Assembly (NCBI GenBank): GCA_026315105.1
Contig: CM048751.1
Coordinates: 334,334,649 to 334,398,648, forward strand
Direction: 5' to 3'
DNA length: 64,000 nucleotides
DNA from: Locusta migratoria
Taxonomy: Eukaryota; Arthropoda; Insecta; Orthoptera; Acrididae
Below, one piece after another: positions 53,236-64,000 of the stretch (its first letter is position 1; every line of letters starts with the position of its first letter). The position numbers and the translations under genes are program-made. Under the pieces are notes generated by a model. The model had not been told where the DNA came from. It saw only the letters and a program-made list of their open reading frames with translations, and did not search any database.

Positions 53236-53592
53236 TGCCGCGAGAGACCACGAACAGTAACTGCTGGCGTGGCGCAGGGGATAGCGTCACGGACTGCGGA
53301 GCAGAAGGTCGCCGGTTCAATCCCGTCCAAAGGCAAAAATTTATTTCTTTGTAATTTACAATTCCAGAAGGTTCTACATTTTTCTTATGTTCACTTGTAA
53401 ATTCAACTTGTTTTTTATGTTAACTGTTCTTCTAATTTCTGGTAAATTCTGTCTGTGTATAAATAGCAGAGCACTCTGCCTGAGAGGCAGTCAGTGCTGC
53501 GTGTATGTTGAGTTCGTAATAAACGTGCTTTCAGTATAAGTGCTGTGTTTAGTTGCCTTCGAAGTCAAGCCTGCTTCCATTGCAACGCGACA
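53236..53592 (+). mobile_element. Solo LTR with internal tRNA-like domain, plus strand
   Basis: TGCCGCGAGAGACCACG ... GCAACGCGACA with ATAT on both sides (53232-53235, 53593-53596). The tRNA-like part is at about 53266-53335 (TGGCGTGGCGCAGGGGATAG, CGGTTCAATCCC). A TATA-like GTGTATAAATAGCAGAGC (about 53455) precedes AATAAACGTGC by about 65 bp, a layout like U3-R of an LTR. It is the same family as 52477-52836, in inverted orientation 400 bp apart. Confidence 0.8.
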
Positions 53593-53786
53593 ATATGCTC
53601 CAAATGTATGCATTTTTGTGGTTCTTGATGAACACATCTATTCCGTCCCATCACTTTTCACTAGTTTTGTCAGGGTATTTTTTTTTTCAGTGTATAGTGT
53701 TGCAAACTGTCGCTTTAAATTATTCTCTTCTCTGTGTTCCTTTACCCTTTGCATGTATCAACTGCTTTTTTATCTCTTTGTACATG

Positions 53787-53843
<57 letters not shown>
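53787..53843. repeat. (GT)n microsatellite
   Basis: About 57 bp of GT dinucleotides. Reading frames through it are low-complexity artefacts. Confidence 0.97.
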
Positions 53844-53845
<2 letters not shown>

Positions 53846-55309
53846 CGCGCGTTACTACTTGCGTTAGTTTATGTGAGTGTTAGAGTGTGGGAGTATGGAT
53901 GTGGAAAGAAAGAAGAAGGGGAGACATTTCATGTTTCATCAATGTTTTCCACTGTTTTTGTGGCGAGATTGAATACTTAGTTGAATTGGACGGAAATACA
54001 CCTCCAATAATTGTCTAAGCAACAAAACCACTACGGAAAACGAAAAATCAAGAAAAACAGTTAACATCTGAAGTCATTTCATAAATCTTTTGAAATTTGG
54101 TACTAAAGAAGAATGATCAAGATTAGATGGTTAGGTGGCGTATTTGTTAAGCATGTACTGAACATCATTGGGGAAAAAAATTACGGCATAACATAAGAGT
54201 TGAAGAAAGGAATTCATTGATAAGACAAATTCGGAGATAGCAAGTAATAGTGAATTCATTGTTTGAATAAAATTGAAGAAAACAACAGCAACACATCTAC
54301 AAACTATAACTGCTCAAATTTTCTCATAAATCCTTACATAGCTAAACAACAAAAGAGGAGAATAACGTTATCCTTGGGAATGCCAGACGTTACCCCTTTT
54401 TGTCGATGACTTTTCATTAGTCATTACGACCTTTGGCTTCTCTGGCAGGTTCTATTACGAAACTAGTCACATATTTGGTACGATATTCAATATAAATTGT
54501 TGTGAATAAGCAGCCAGTTGTTTGACAAGGACGATGCTATCTAAATTCGTGTTCATCGCTATTGTTTTAGTGATTCATAATGTTCCGACACAGTATAATT
54601 TCCAAAACCCTGCTACATATCGAAATCATTGTTACTTCATTGTTGAATATTAATGTGACATGTGTCACTCTCTGGCCCTTTCGTATGGATCCTTCCCTGA
54701 ACGAACGGTTATATACAAATGTCACGTGTGGAGCAATTGTCATCTGTACATAATCTGGATTCGATTGTAGTTGCTACACTACTCAGAGGATAAGTAATTC
54801 TATATTTGTCATGTTTTGGGTTGACCATTATTCGAAAATTTGGACTTTGACTTCCTCGTCTTTGTTGGAGGAATTTTCATAAGCTGTGTTTAGTAACTCC
54901 GCTTTAGTAGCACGGCAATCGGCAGCATAACCATTCCTGTCATGTAGTAGAGATATGAAGATGACCTGATTCTCTTTCCGTCTTTCTGACAAATTTCGAG
55001 ACAAAGTTTCGTGGTGGAAACTGTTGTAGGCATCTCTGACTGAAGTTCTCGCTCACGTTAGAGCTACTGTGTAAGATTGCCTGTCCTGGGGACTTGTGTT
55101 TGTTTAAATTTGGCATGCTTTGTTTCGGTTTTCTGCAACAGTCGTCGTATTTGTTTTGCTTACGAAGACGGATCAGCTACGTATTTTCTTAAATTTTCTA
55201 TACATATTATTAAAAGTATGTTTCTATGTATGATACATATCACCGCTTAAATTACTAGACCAATTTCCAAAAACCTTGTTGCATATATAGCGTATAACCC
55301 CTCATAGCC
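53844..55309. other. AT-rich, no recognised gene or repeat
   Basis: No open frame of note on either strand. A weak Helitron-like start (ACTAGACCAATTTCC near 55255) is the only hint. Confidence 0.45.
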
Positions 55310-55500
55310 ACGGCGGTGTGGCCAAGCGCATTGAGGCGCTATGCTCCGTTGCGCGAGACCATTCCCCCTCGGGAATTCGAATCCCTCCTCCGGCATGGAT
55401 GTCGGTGCTGTTTATCGTATACGCTAGTTTATAAGTGGTTTTTAAGTTTACAGACTGATGACCTCGCAGTTAAGACCCATAAGCTTAACAAACATTTTAA
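55310..55500 (+). mobile_element. SINE-B-like copy
   Basis: Head CGGTGTGGCCAAGCGCATTG, B box GGAATTCGAATCC and 3' half (AGACTGATGACCTCGCAGTT, AAGCTTAACAAAC). The head is SINE-B-like and the tail SINE-A-like. Confidence 0.75.
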
Positions 55501-57400
55501 CAACTACTCATACTCACATGTGACGATTTCAACTAAGCTTGGTGCAAATGTTCTTTACCGATAGGAATCAGTTGCTATGAGGATTAAAACTGTCTACAAT
55601 ACACAGTGCCGGAGATATTTCATGAACAAAGAAAAGTGTCCCATCATTTTATAATATTACGGGGAATGGGGAATAATTTAAATGGTGATTGGTTAAATTT
55701 AATATAAAATGTTAATGTGAAATATTACAGTTAAAATCTGTAAGGGAAATGTTTGTTTAACCAATTACTTTCACAACACCATTGTCAAAGACGTATCTTA
55801 ATTAACAGGAAGGCTGAGATAAGTAAACAACTGTGAGAAAAATTGAATGTGACGTAGTCGTCGATTGTCTGAGTGGACGCCAGAAGCGCGGATATAAAGA
55901 TTGCTCTCTCTCGTTTAGGTCGTTCTCATTGTAGGAAGTTATCTTGTCCATTGTATGTTAATATATATGCAGGGCGCATGTATACTTATGTAAGGGTCTG
56001 AATGCTTAGAGGACATATTAGTAATTATTATTCCAATTAAATGATTCAAGTTGCGTAGATGATTTATCTATCCATTTGGTCTCCCTCTCACACTACAGCA
56101 ATTTTTTGCCTTGGTTTTATTGGTTCAATAAATCGGTAAGCTGCAGTCCAACATTTTGTTTCTTTCGGGATCGCCAATATATAATGTAATCATCTTTGAA
56201 TATTGTGGTGCACTTATAACCTACCCGTCCTACACCACCGGTTAGTATACGATAATTAGAAAAATGACCAGTGTGCCTAATTATCTTAATTTGGTGGAAA
56301 AATTATCGGTAATGAAGCCGATGATGTAGCGGAGGCTATATCCGGAACGCTGCTGCACCTCTTTGGTAAACAACAACGATCGATAGGAATAAAGAAAGTG
56401 GAAGGTAAAATATGGAATAAAATTATTAATGTTTAAATGAAAGTAATTCGGAACAAACTGGACACCGGGATTAATTTGGAAAAGTGAATAACTTATTGAT
56501 TTACGGTCGCCAGCTCGTTGTACGAGCAAATAATTTGGTGGAATCTCAATAATAGCAAAGTTAATTGACAACGTTAATATTTACGTAAAATTTGGGTGGT
56601 CATTGAATTACAATATGTGCATCAAATCCGATACAAAAAACACTGTCAATATACTAATTACTGAGAAATAGTTCATTAACACAGGGGTTAAATATAAGAT
56701 AATGAAATGTAAGCAATTGCCAAGCAAATGCAACATGTAGCAAATCATGCAAAACTCTCACCTTAATACTTACTATTTACAGCTTCAAATAATTAATTGT
56801 TTGTATAAGTACCATAAATTATTCAACAGCGAATATACCATGCGCTTTAGCAATAAACGAGTTGTAACTGAACTATTAACTGTACTAATGGCAAGCTCAA
56901 AAATTAATTAATGTCTTGTCGTGATAACACTGAATATTTAGAAAAGAACAATATAACCTTCTGATTAACTTTTACTCTTTCTTTAACCAGGAATTATTAG
57001 CATTTCAAATACTTGAAAACAATTACTATTCTCACTAGTCAGTACTTGCAAGTTAAAAAAAACTTTTCCTCAAAATAATATGAAGTGGAAAACAATTAAT
57101 CTTTTACACTGTTATTGAAATATCTCTTGAAATTGAAAGTTAGTCTAGCAGTTTCGTTCAACTTAGCAAACCTATTGATCAGCAAAACTGGCATAAGCTA
57201 CATTTAGTAATACTTTTCTGAACACATTTTTATTAACGACTGTCACATTGTCTTTAATTACTCTGCTTTTTAGTTTTCTATAACTTTGTGAATATTCTCG
57301 GAAAAACAATGGATGAGGACGGAACCTGTCTGGACAATAACTATGGGTAATGATTTTTAAACACAGGTTCACAAATAACAGTGTTTGCTATTGAACAATC
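55501..57400. other. AT-rich, no recognised gene; weak LTR hint
   Basis: Near 56110-56175 TTCAATAAATCGG is followed by TTTCTTTCGGGATCGCCA, which resembles an LTR 3' end, but no 5' end or TSD was found. A 96-codon minus-strand frame (56281-56571) shows no known motif. Confidence 0.35.
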
Positions 57401-57865
57401 ATCACTAATACGCTGGTTATCTGTACATGCTAAGACAAACTGCATAGATCTTACTGAATTTGGTGTGCGACACAGGCTCTTCTTGGCGACGAATGTTAAT
57501 TACAATTTTGGGCCCACGGCATTCCTCTTGATGCATTTATTAATTATTTGAGCTGTGGCCGTATGAATAAATAATATTGCCTCTTCGCCGTCTCCTCCAC
57601 TAGTGCCAATCCAACATGCATTCTCCTTCACGTACTTTTGCCGTACACCATTGAGCGCACCGTCTCACGAATCCGTCTGTCCGCCGCTACTTCTCAACAA
57701 CTACTCCTCTCGCTGTGCGCCTCTGCGCTACCAGCGATAAAAATCTCTCTAGTGAAAGATGATTCTATACAATAGCAAAGCCCTTGCTAACCCAGCGTGT
57801 CTACTACATTTACAATATTTTTGACATATATGGAAATTAGCAGGACAATGCAAATATATTACAGA
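57401..57865 (-). repeat. LTR-like segment, minus strand (tentative)
   Basis: On the minus strand a GC-rich promoter-like part (57600-57740) leads to TAATAAATGCATCAAGAGG and GCCGTGGGCCC. It may be an LTR reading from about 57815 toward 57440. Ends and TSD are not defined. Confidence 0.25.
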
Positions 57866-57877
57866 AACAAAATCTAT

Positions 57878-58078
57878 GCCGGCCGCGGTGGCCGAGGGGA
57901 CTGAAGCGCTCCAGTCATGGTCTGCACGGCCACTACGGTCGGGGGTTCGAATCCCCCCCTCGGGCATGGATATTTGTGCCGTCCTTAGTGTAAGTTAGTT
58001 CGTAAGTAGTTTGTAAGTTTAGGGACTGATGACCCCTTAGTTCAGTCCCATAAGCTATACAAACATTTGAACATTTTG
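57878..58078 (+). mobile_element. SINE-A copy
   Basis: Close to consensus, full length, with a near-perfect duplication AACAAAATCTA / AACAAAATATA (57866-57876, 58079-58089). Confidence 0.9.
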
Positions 58079-58090
58079 AACAAAATATAC

Positions 58091-58885
58091 AAATACATAA
58101 TAAATGGCAAAAAATACAAATAATGAGGAAAAATAAATCATCGTTTTATATATCACCCTGTACGCACACATGACTGGAAAGCACAGTTGTTCTGTCACAC
58201 ACTGCTTACTTTTTTTAGTATCAGATTCACTTTTTTCGGTTTAGTACTTAACCGTATTTGCTTTTAAATACTTTAAATGCAGTGACAACACGGAGAAAAT
58301 TTAACGAATTAGAAGTGATTTTATTTTTGGTACTGTAACGGATAAATTTAATTTCAATTTCTCCTTTTCATAATTTTGTGTTTTCAGTTTGTATTGTGTA
58401 ACACAATTTTGTTCTAAGTACAGTTTCCTTTCTCGTGCAATAGACAAAGCTAAGATTTTGTTTTATTTGTCTCCCTTCATCATAAAGAGTGTTATATTTC
58501 AATATGATACATTAACAACAAGCCTTTTCTTGTTAATTATTTAAGAATGAGGGCAATTATCAACGTTACACATAATTTCAAATCCTTATGTAACTTTTTC
58601 TCCCCGATCACAACAACAAACTGTGGAAAGGAAATATGTCTACCGCTTGCTAATTTTTCGATGTTCACGCAATAAAACTATCGACATGACCTTACTATTT
58701 ATTAGTTATACGCTGCTAATTGTGTCTTCGAAAAAATTTGCAGACAGTGTACACACATAGCACGGAACGTACCTCGTAATTCATGGGTGATGAGGTCATA
58801 AACATTTTCGTTCATGAAAAAGCACCCCAATACATCGTTACTACTATATCTTTTCGTGAATTGTTTTGCAGACGGTATACACATA
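58091..58885. other. AT-rich, no recognised gene
   Basis: No motif found on either strand. Confidence 0.45.
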
Positions 58886-59782
58886 CAGGGTATTTCATGA
58901 AGATATACAAATATTTTAATATGTTACTCTCTTACTAAATGTAAAGAAAAACGATCAAATAAACATAGGCCCGCAAATGCTTAGTTACTGAGTTGTGGTT
59001 AATGAAATATTTTGCCTGTAATTTTGCAACATCGCTAAAATGTAGCCATCGCATAACTATACGGGGTTAAGGTAAAGCACAATTTCTTCGTATTTTCTTC
59101 TTACCGTTCTAGTGAATTTAATAAAATATTTACCAGACGTTTATCAGCAATAGTTTTTCAGAAGCTCCAGAGATTACAGAATTAAACTCCACAGATTATA
59201 CAAGTAAATTTGTCCAATTTCCATTAAGAATGTTCGTAACTTCCTTAACACTAAGCTTCGATTTTTCCGGTTTAACATGGTATGAATAAAATCAGATTAG
59301 ATGACACATTCTTAGCGCCTTAGTTAAATTTATTAACTTCGTTTTTCGAAATTAAATTCTATACAACTTCTGTTGAAAATTGTGTGCAGTTCTCTGTAAT
59401 TGAAAAAAAAATGAAATAAAATAAAATAAAAAATAAATAAAAAATTGGGCAAGTAGTTAATAAATTACAAATTTTCCCAAAGTATTCCTTTGTTTCTCTG
59501 GAATTTCTGGAAAACTACTGAAGACGCACGTCTGGGACATATTTTATTACATTCACCAGATCAATAACAATAAAATAAATGGAAATCATGCTTTCTTTAA
59601 CCTCGCACAGTTTCGCGATGACTGCAAATTGGCCATATACCTTACTTTTAGCCAAAATATTTTATGTGTCGTAACTCCTAACCCAACATTTGCGGACATA
59701 TGTTTATCTGAACTTTATCCTTTAGATTAACATAAAGAATCAGATATTAAAATATTTGCGTATCTTCGTGAATGTACCTTAG
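58886..59782. mobile_element. Degenerate DNA-transposon-like element with ~125-bp inverted repeats
   Basis: The left arm (ACAGGGTATTTCATGAAGAT..., to about 59015) matches the reverse complement of about 59655-59782. Shared blocks are ACAAATATTTTAATATG / GCAAATATTTTAATATC, AACATA(G/T)G(C/T)CCGCAAATG and TTAATGAAATATT / ACATAAAATATT. The CAGGGT start is mariner-like. There is no transposase, so it is a MITE-type copy, old by its divergence. Confidence 0.65.
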
Positions 59783-60139
59783 AAATTCTATCAGAATACG
59801 GCACATTGTTCAATAGGAACGGGTTCAAAAATTATTAAATGAATGAAGATTCATCCCATCATGCTTGAAGATGTATTTCGTTACGTATTTAGTACCTGCT
59901 CCAACATGTATCGCAGACAATTTCGTAATTTTTCACTCTACGAACCTATAAAACTGTATTATTATAGGAGACATAGTTTCGGAGATATGTCATAAGGACT
60001 GAGCTGAATGAAAAGGGAAACTGAAAAGCGGCGAAAGACAGGGAAATAGGCGGCGGACACACACAAGAACGGAGTTAATAAACCTCAGGGCTTGTTTCGT
60101 ATAACCCTTGTGTCCACATTGGGTTACCCGGGTAAGCTT
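59783..60139. other. No recognised gene
   Basis: AT-rich. Contains GGGTTACCCGGGTAA at about 60121-60135, which recurs as GGTTACCCAGGTAACC near 61318. The two are in direct orientation around the piggyBac remnant. Confidence 0.4.
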
Positions 60140-61086
60140 TCTAACTGTAACAGCCCATTTGTCAGGTATATTGAAACTAGTGGACACAAGCCTCATGTTA
60201 TTCCTCATTTGCATCCTTATAAACGTCATAACAACAACACAAATTTAAATACTTTCATAGAAGAGCATTTAAATGGAAGCAACATAACACATCATATAAT
60301 CTATATTTGGGTTACCTGATGTTATATAATATTTCGATTGTTTTATTATTTATTAGACAACCATTTACGATGATTTGAATTTCGCATTCCAAAAATGTCA
60401 GATATTGCAGTAGCTTTGTCACTTTTCAATCACTCACTCCTAGTGTTCACATTGTCAAACCTTATAAATCTGCGTATCTGCTTAAACCTGTTGAGCGATA
60501 GGCTTGCACGATAGAATGGGAATGCATTTGTTTCGTGTGTTCATTTTTAGAAAATCTTACTCCAGTTATAATGAGCATACCAAGATATGGTGTCATATTC
60601 TTCAGTTGTCAAGGGTTCCCACACTTTCGCTGGTACTTCTGAATCGATATAACAGTCTGTGAATACCTGATTTGCCTTCCTGTTGGTTTCATGTATTATT
60701 ATATTGCACATATCTTCTGTAAATATAGTTTTTACTGAAAGATGTACGTGTTAGACTAGCCCTTTGCCGCAAAATATTATGCTTCAACAACTTTCTTGTA
60801 CCGAAGGGTTTCGTATGCCATTTGGCTCATTCTTTGCCACTAGTATGCCTACAGAAAACACGGTTGCTTCACTGTTTTCATCAGCTCAGTCATGTTCATT
60901 ACTACTAGTATTACTTGTCTCTATTTCAACTTCAATATCACTACAAACACTAACACCATATTCAATGTCTGAAGCAGCACCACTCTCCTTTCTAAGATCC
61001 CATTCATCTATAGAATCTTCGTCGTTGAAATCTGAAGTAACATCTTCTTTTGTATATAAAGTCAATAACTTTCTAATATACTTCAT
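60140..61086 (-). pseudogene. piggyBac-family transposase remnant, N-terminal half
   Basis: The minus strand starts with MKYIRKLLTLYTKEDVTSDF and an acidic region (61086-60886). After stops and frameshifts it shows NIIIHETNRKANQVFTDCY (about 60650-60710), ASLSLNRFKQIRRFIRFDNVN (the 'met-ser-x-x-arg-phe' block of piggyBac, about 60450-60520), KSDKATAISDIFG and LLPFKCSSMKVFKF (about 60250). This covers the acidic N-terminus and the start of the DDD core. The remainder is not readable. Confidence 0.7.
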
Positions 61087-61458
61087 AGCTTAATCTGCTG
61101 TTTTCAGATTTGGAGAGTTCCAGCTTATCATCCATGAGAATCTAGAAATGATGTACACAGTAACAAAGCTTACACAATAATTCACAGTTCACAACGCTGT
61201 GAAACAGTAACAACTGTAGTTAGAAACAATTAGAATACCTTACTGCAAGCGTTGTTTATATAACTTAACCAGGGCTAAATGCTGCCAACCGTGACTGTAT
61301 GACAATAAATTCATTCGGTTACCCAGGTAACCTGGTTATAGAACAGGGTGTAATTTTATGATTGCGGACAAAAGTGGTAATCTGTCAATTGCTCTCGGTA
61401 TTATTTCTTCGAAATTAAGTCACAATTTTAATTCATGAAGGATGTCCCCTGTCTTTTA
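61087..61458. other. No recognised gene
   Basis: AT-rich, with the GGTTACCCAGGTAACC palindrome near 61318. Confidence 0.4.
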
Positions 61459-61469
61459 TCAACGCATCA

Positions 61470-61882
61470 AAAAATGTTCAAATGTTTGTAATTCTATCGG
61501 ACCAAACTGCGTGGTCATCAGGCCGTAGCTTACAAACTACTTACACCTAGGTAAACTAACCTAAGGACAAACACACACACCCATGCCCCAGGGAGGACTC
61601 GAACCTCCACGGCGAGCAACCGCGCGCTCCGCAGCGAGACGCTTTAGAATGTTCAAATGTTTGTATAGTTTATGGGACTTAACCACGGGGTCATCAGTCC
61701 CTAAACTTACAAACTACTTATGAACTACTTACGAACTAGGACGGCACAAATATCCATGCCCGAGGGGGAATTCGAACCCCCGACCGTAGTGGCCGTGCTG
61801 ACCGTGACTGAAGCGCCTCAGTCTCCTCGGCCACCGCGGCCGGCTGAGACGCTTTAGACCGCTCGGCTACTCCACCGCGGCT
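61470..61882 (-). mobile_element. SINE-B copy split by a SINE-A
   Basis: An 11-bp TSD TCAACGCATCA (61459-61469, 61882-61892, sharing the last base of the element) brackets a reverse-strand SINE-B. Its head ends CCACCGCGGCT and its B box reads GACTCGAACCTCC. The copy at 61649-61845 is inserted into its head. Confidence 0.9.
61649..61845 (-). mobile_element. SINE-A copy nested in SINE-B
   Basis: Full-length reverse-strand SINE-A with an exact 13-bp TSD GAGACGCTTTAGA (61636-61648, 61846-61858). Confidence 0.95.
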
Positions 61883-61892
61883 CAACGCATCA

Positions 61893-62375
61893 GTTTAAGA
61901 TCTCGCTGCTTTGCACAATGCTCCCTGTATTAATTATGGGGATTATTTGATGCTAATAGGTCGTGTGTTCTCACAACGCTTACTATTCGAGTGGGCTCAT
62001 GAGCTGATTGGAGACAAACATATTGTTACTTGTCAGTAAAATGACCCTGTTGTTTGCGGCTGTTATTACTTCTCGTACATGGGTCCCCGCATCTCGTCAT
62101 ATATCTTTGCGTATATCACGCGTGGCGCATCAATCCGGAACGTCACGAAGTTGAAAGCGAGACTTATGGATCGGTCCCTACTCAAATCCCCGTGGAGCGC
62201 GGAGGACGCCAGCCACCCGGAATGAAATCCAGGCTGAGCTGACAGCTGCATAACGTCGCCGATATTTCTGTCGCCTCAGCCGACGGCCGGACCCGCCACC
62301 AGACCTCGTATCCGCCGATACAAGGCTCCCTTTTATCCCTTTATATAGCAAAACTTTATTTTTAAAACAGAGAAT
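61893..62375. other. No recognised gene
   Basis: Unassigned. 62100-62330 is moderately GC-rich with no motif. Confidence 0.4.
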
Positions 62376-62388
62376 ACAAATGTAGTTA

Positions 62389-62992
62389 TATATACATGTG
62401 GCGTCTGTTCCGAAAGAACAGACGTCACTTCTGATCCTGCAGTTGTTATTATTTAATATTCACAGAATATATGATATCAACTGCGATTGGGCAAAGCTGA
62501 AAATGTGTACCCAGCAACTGCCTAGAAATCAGGAGACCCGGGTTCGAATCCCGGCTGGGTACACATTTTCAGCTTTGCCCAATCGCAGTTGATGTCATAT
62601 ATTCTGTGAATATTAAAATAATAACAACTGCAGGATCAGAACGTGACGTCTGTTCTTTCGGAACAGACGCCAAATGTACATATATAATATGCCGGTGACG
62701 GGCAATGATCCTATCGTTAGTGGGAAGAGGTGGGCAAGTTGAAGCCCTTACTCTTACGGGAATTAGTTTCATAACTACGAGTTAGAGTACTGTGGGCAGG
62801 GCGAAGCTGGGAATTTGTATCTGAGAGGAGGCGTGCTTAGGTAATCCTTGCAGGTGCGGTGATCACTGTGTCCCCAGTGGTGTAGGGGTCAGCGCAACTG
62901 CCTAGAAATCAGGAGACCTGGTTTCGAATCCCGGCTGGGTACACATTTTCAGCTGTGCCCAATCGCAGTTGATATCATATATTCTGTGAATA
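62389..62992 (+). mobile_element. SINE-D: 604-bp composite with foldback and tRNA-like domains
   Basis: An exact 13-bp TSD ACAAATGTAGTTA (62376-62388, 62993-63005) brackets the element. Its left half (about 62395-62690) is a foldback: GGCGTCTGTTCCGAAAGAAC ... GTTCTTTCGGAACAGACGCC, with arms of about 120 bp and a tRNA-like GGGTTCGAATCCCGG at the apex. The right half repeats a single tRNA-like unit on the plus strand (CCCCAGTGGTGTAGGGGTCA, B box GGTTTCGAATCCC, GGCTGGGTACA). A copy lies at 938-1375. No gene. The long TSD implies target-primed retroposition. Confidence 0.85.
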
Positions 62993-63005
62993 ACAAATGT
63001 AGTTA

Positions 63006-63293
63006 GTTAAATTACTAATCGTACCCAAACACATTAAAAATATTTAAGATATTAAATTTCTTTTATTATTAATTAGTATAAATTGTTAAACTAGGCAAAA
63101 TATTGACCACAATCCATTCTGTGGAACAGTTACTTCTGTGGTCGATAATTTAGCCACTTCATGAAAATGAGGTGTTTTATCACAACAGCAATAAATAAGA
63201 ATAAATAAAATCTTTATTTGTATTTTCCTTTCTTTTATTTTGCATACATACATAAAAATACATACAAAATATACATAATATTATATAATTTCA
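63006..63293. other. AT-rich, no recognised feature
   Basis: Short runs of ATAC/TACATA repeats near 63245-63275. Confidence 0.45.
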
Positions 63294-63509
63294 ACACTGT
63301 ATATTCTTAATTCGTGTTAGTTACACTATAAGCTTATTTCGACTTAAAAGTCATCTTCAGGTGTTATGCCTGCAATACATAAGTTTTCATAATATTTAGT
63401 ACTATACTACCTACTTGTTTTATACAGAGGTAAAAGAAATGCTACATACCACATTCTGTTATGCGGTACATTTCAATATTATTGTGACGTGATGTATTTT
63501 ATTATTATT

Positions 63510-63581
<72 letters not shown>

Positions 63582-63802
63582 TTTCACTTTATAAAAATAA
63601 TAAAATATATCACATCACAATAATATTGAAATGTACCGCATAACAGAATGTGGTATGTAGCATTTCTCTGTATAAAACAAGTAGGTAGCATAGTACCAAA
63701 TATTATGAAAACATGTATTGCAGGCATAGCACCTGAAGATGACTTTTAAGTCGAAATAAGCTTATAGTGTAACTAACACGAATTAAGAATATACAGTGAT
63801 GA
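63294..63802. repeat. ~510-bp near-perfect palindrome with ribozyme-like arms
   Basis: The left arm (63294-63514) and right arm (about 63577-63802) are inverted copies with only a few substitutions and small indels. They are separated by an AT microsatellite. Both arms carry, reading inward, CACCTGAAGATGACTTTTAA then GTCGAAATAAGC (63733-63757 plus; 63337-63360 minus). That is CTGAAGA, a T, a GACTT/AAGTC stem and GAAA. AGTGTAACTAACACG follows. No gene and no TSD seen. Confidence 0.9.
63515..63574. repeat. (TA)n microsatellite at palindrome centre
   Basis: About 60 bp of TA dinucleotides forming the spacer of the palindrome. Confidence 0.97.
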
Positions 63803-64000
63803 AAATATATAATTCTTATTATTAAAATGTCGATGTACGACGTCACTAACACTGTGGGTCCTGCAGATAACAAAATCTACATTGATGTGTTAAAGCACTG
63901 TCTGCACAAAGTTACATTGCAAGTGAGACAAGATAACTATAAAAACAAATGAAAAAGAGCCATACATAAAATCACAGAGGAACTTTGTTCAGTTGTTTAG
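63803..64000. other. No recognised feature at window end
   Basis: A short open stretch (DNKIYIDVLKHCLHKVTLQV) on the plus strand is too short to assign. Confidence 0.3.

Noticed and set aside
60092..60319. Plus-strand frame with RYIETSGHKPHVIPHLHPYK
   Set aside because: Antisense to the piggyBac remnant, with no family match. The repeated GGTTACCC motifs there were considered as termini but are in direct, not inverted, orientation.

Overview
This window looks like intergenic or deep intronic DNA from a large, repeat-rich arthropod genome. An insect is most likely, and an orthopteran of the Schistocerca type fits best. The organism call is inference: the commonest short repeat (called SINE-A here) matches what I remember of grasshopper genomes, and the mixture of Penelope-like elements, CR1/RTE-type LINEs, Tc1/mariner, pogo, piggyBac, hAT and tRNA-derived SINEs is typical of such genomes. 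I found no host protein gene, functional tRNA or rRNA that I can defend. Nearly every recognisable coding stretch is a broken transposable-element gene.

Layout. 0-3.6 kb: Tc1 right end, tRNA-like repeat copy, and a Penelope-like element (PLE) with a 15-bp target-site duplication (TSD) and a SINE inside its gene. 4-12.4 kb: CR1 tail, an inverted pair of a 0.6-kb ORF-bearing repeat, Helitron-like debris, a piggyBac deletion derivative, a ribozyme-like inverted repeat and a pogo deletion derivative. 12.7-16.7 kb: piggyBac-like remnant, a piggyBac MITE, and a hAT element carrying a solo-LTR-like insert and a SINE. 17-21.2 kb: CR1 LINE with nested SINE, then a two-copy tandem duplication. 21.7-24.5 kb: tRNA-like foldback, head-to-head PLEs, mariner and Tc1 ends. 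24.9-29 kb: RTE-like LINE, SINEs, and a PLE with a 13-bp TSD inside a SINE. 29.5-36.5 kb: hAT-like remnant, mariner deletion derivative, a 203-bp palindromic PLE-related element, paired ~0.9-kb repeats and a piggyBac end. 36.6-43.1 kb: two LINE fragments, a CpG-rich patch and a PLE with ~0.9-kb inverted arms. 43.8-51.5 kb: tRNA-like repeats, a second solo-LTR-like copy, a full-length mariner with long inverted repeats, a Tc1 fragment, SINEs and a LINE remnant. 52.4-64 kb: inverted solo LTRs with an internal tRNA-like domain, mostly AT-rich DNA, a MITE, piggyBac, SINE-in-SINE, a 604-bp foldback with a 13-bp TSD and a ~510-bp palindrome.

The most interesting theme is structural. At least six families here are inverted-arm elements. 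Several arms carry a motif resembling a hammerhead ribozyme core (CTGANGA, stem II, GAAA). Some of these elements are flanked by exact 10-15-bp TSDs, so they moved as inverted units. The nesting order (SINE into PLE, PLE into SINE, SINE into SINE, LTR and SINE into hAT) gives a readable relative chronology.
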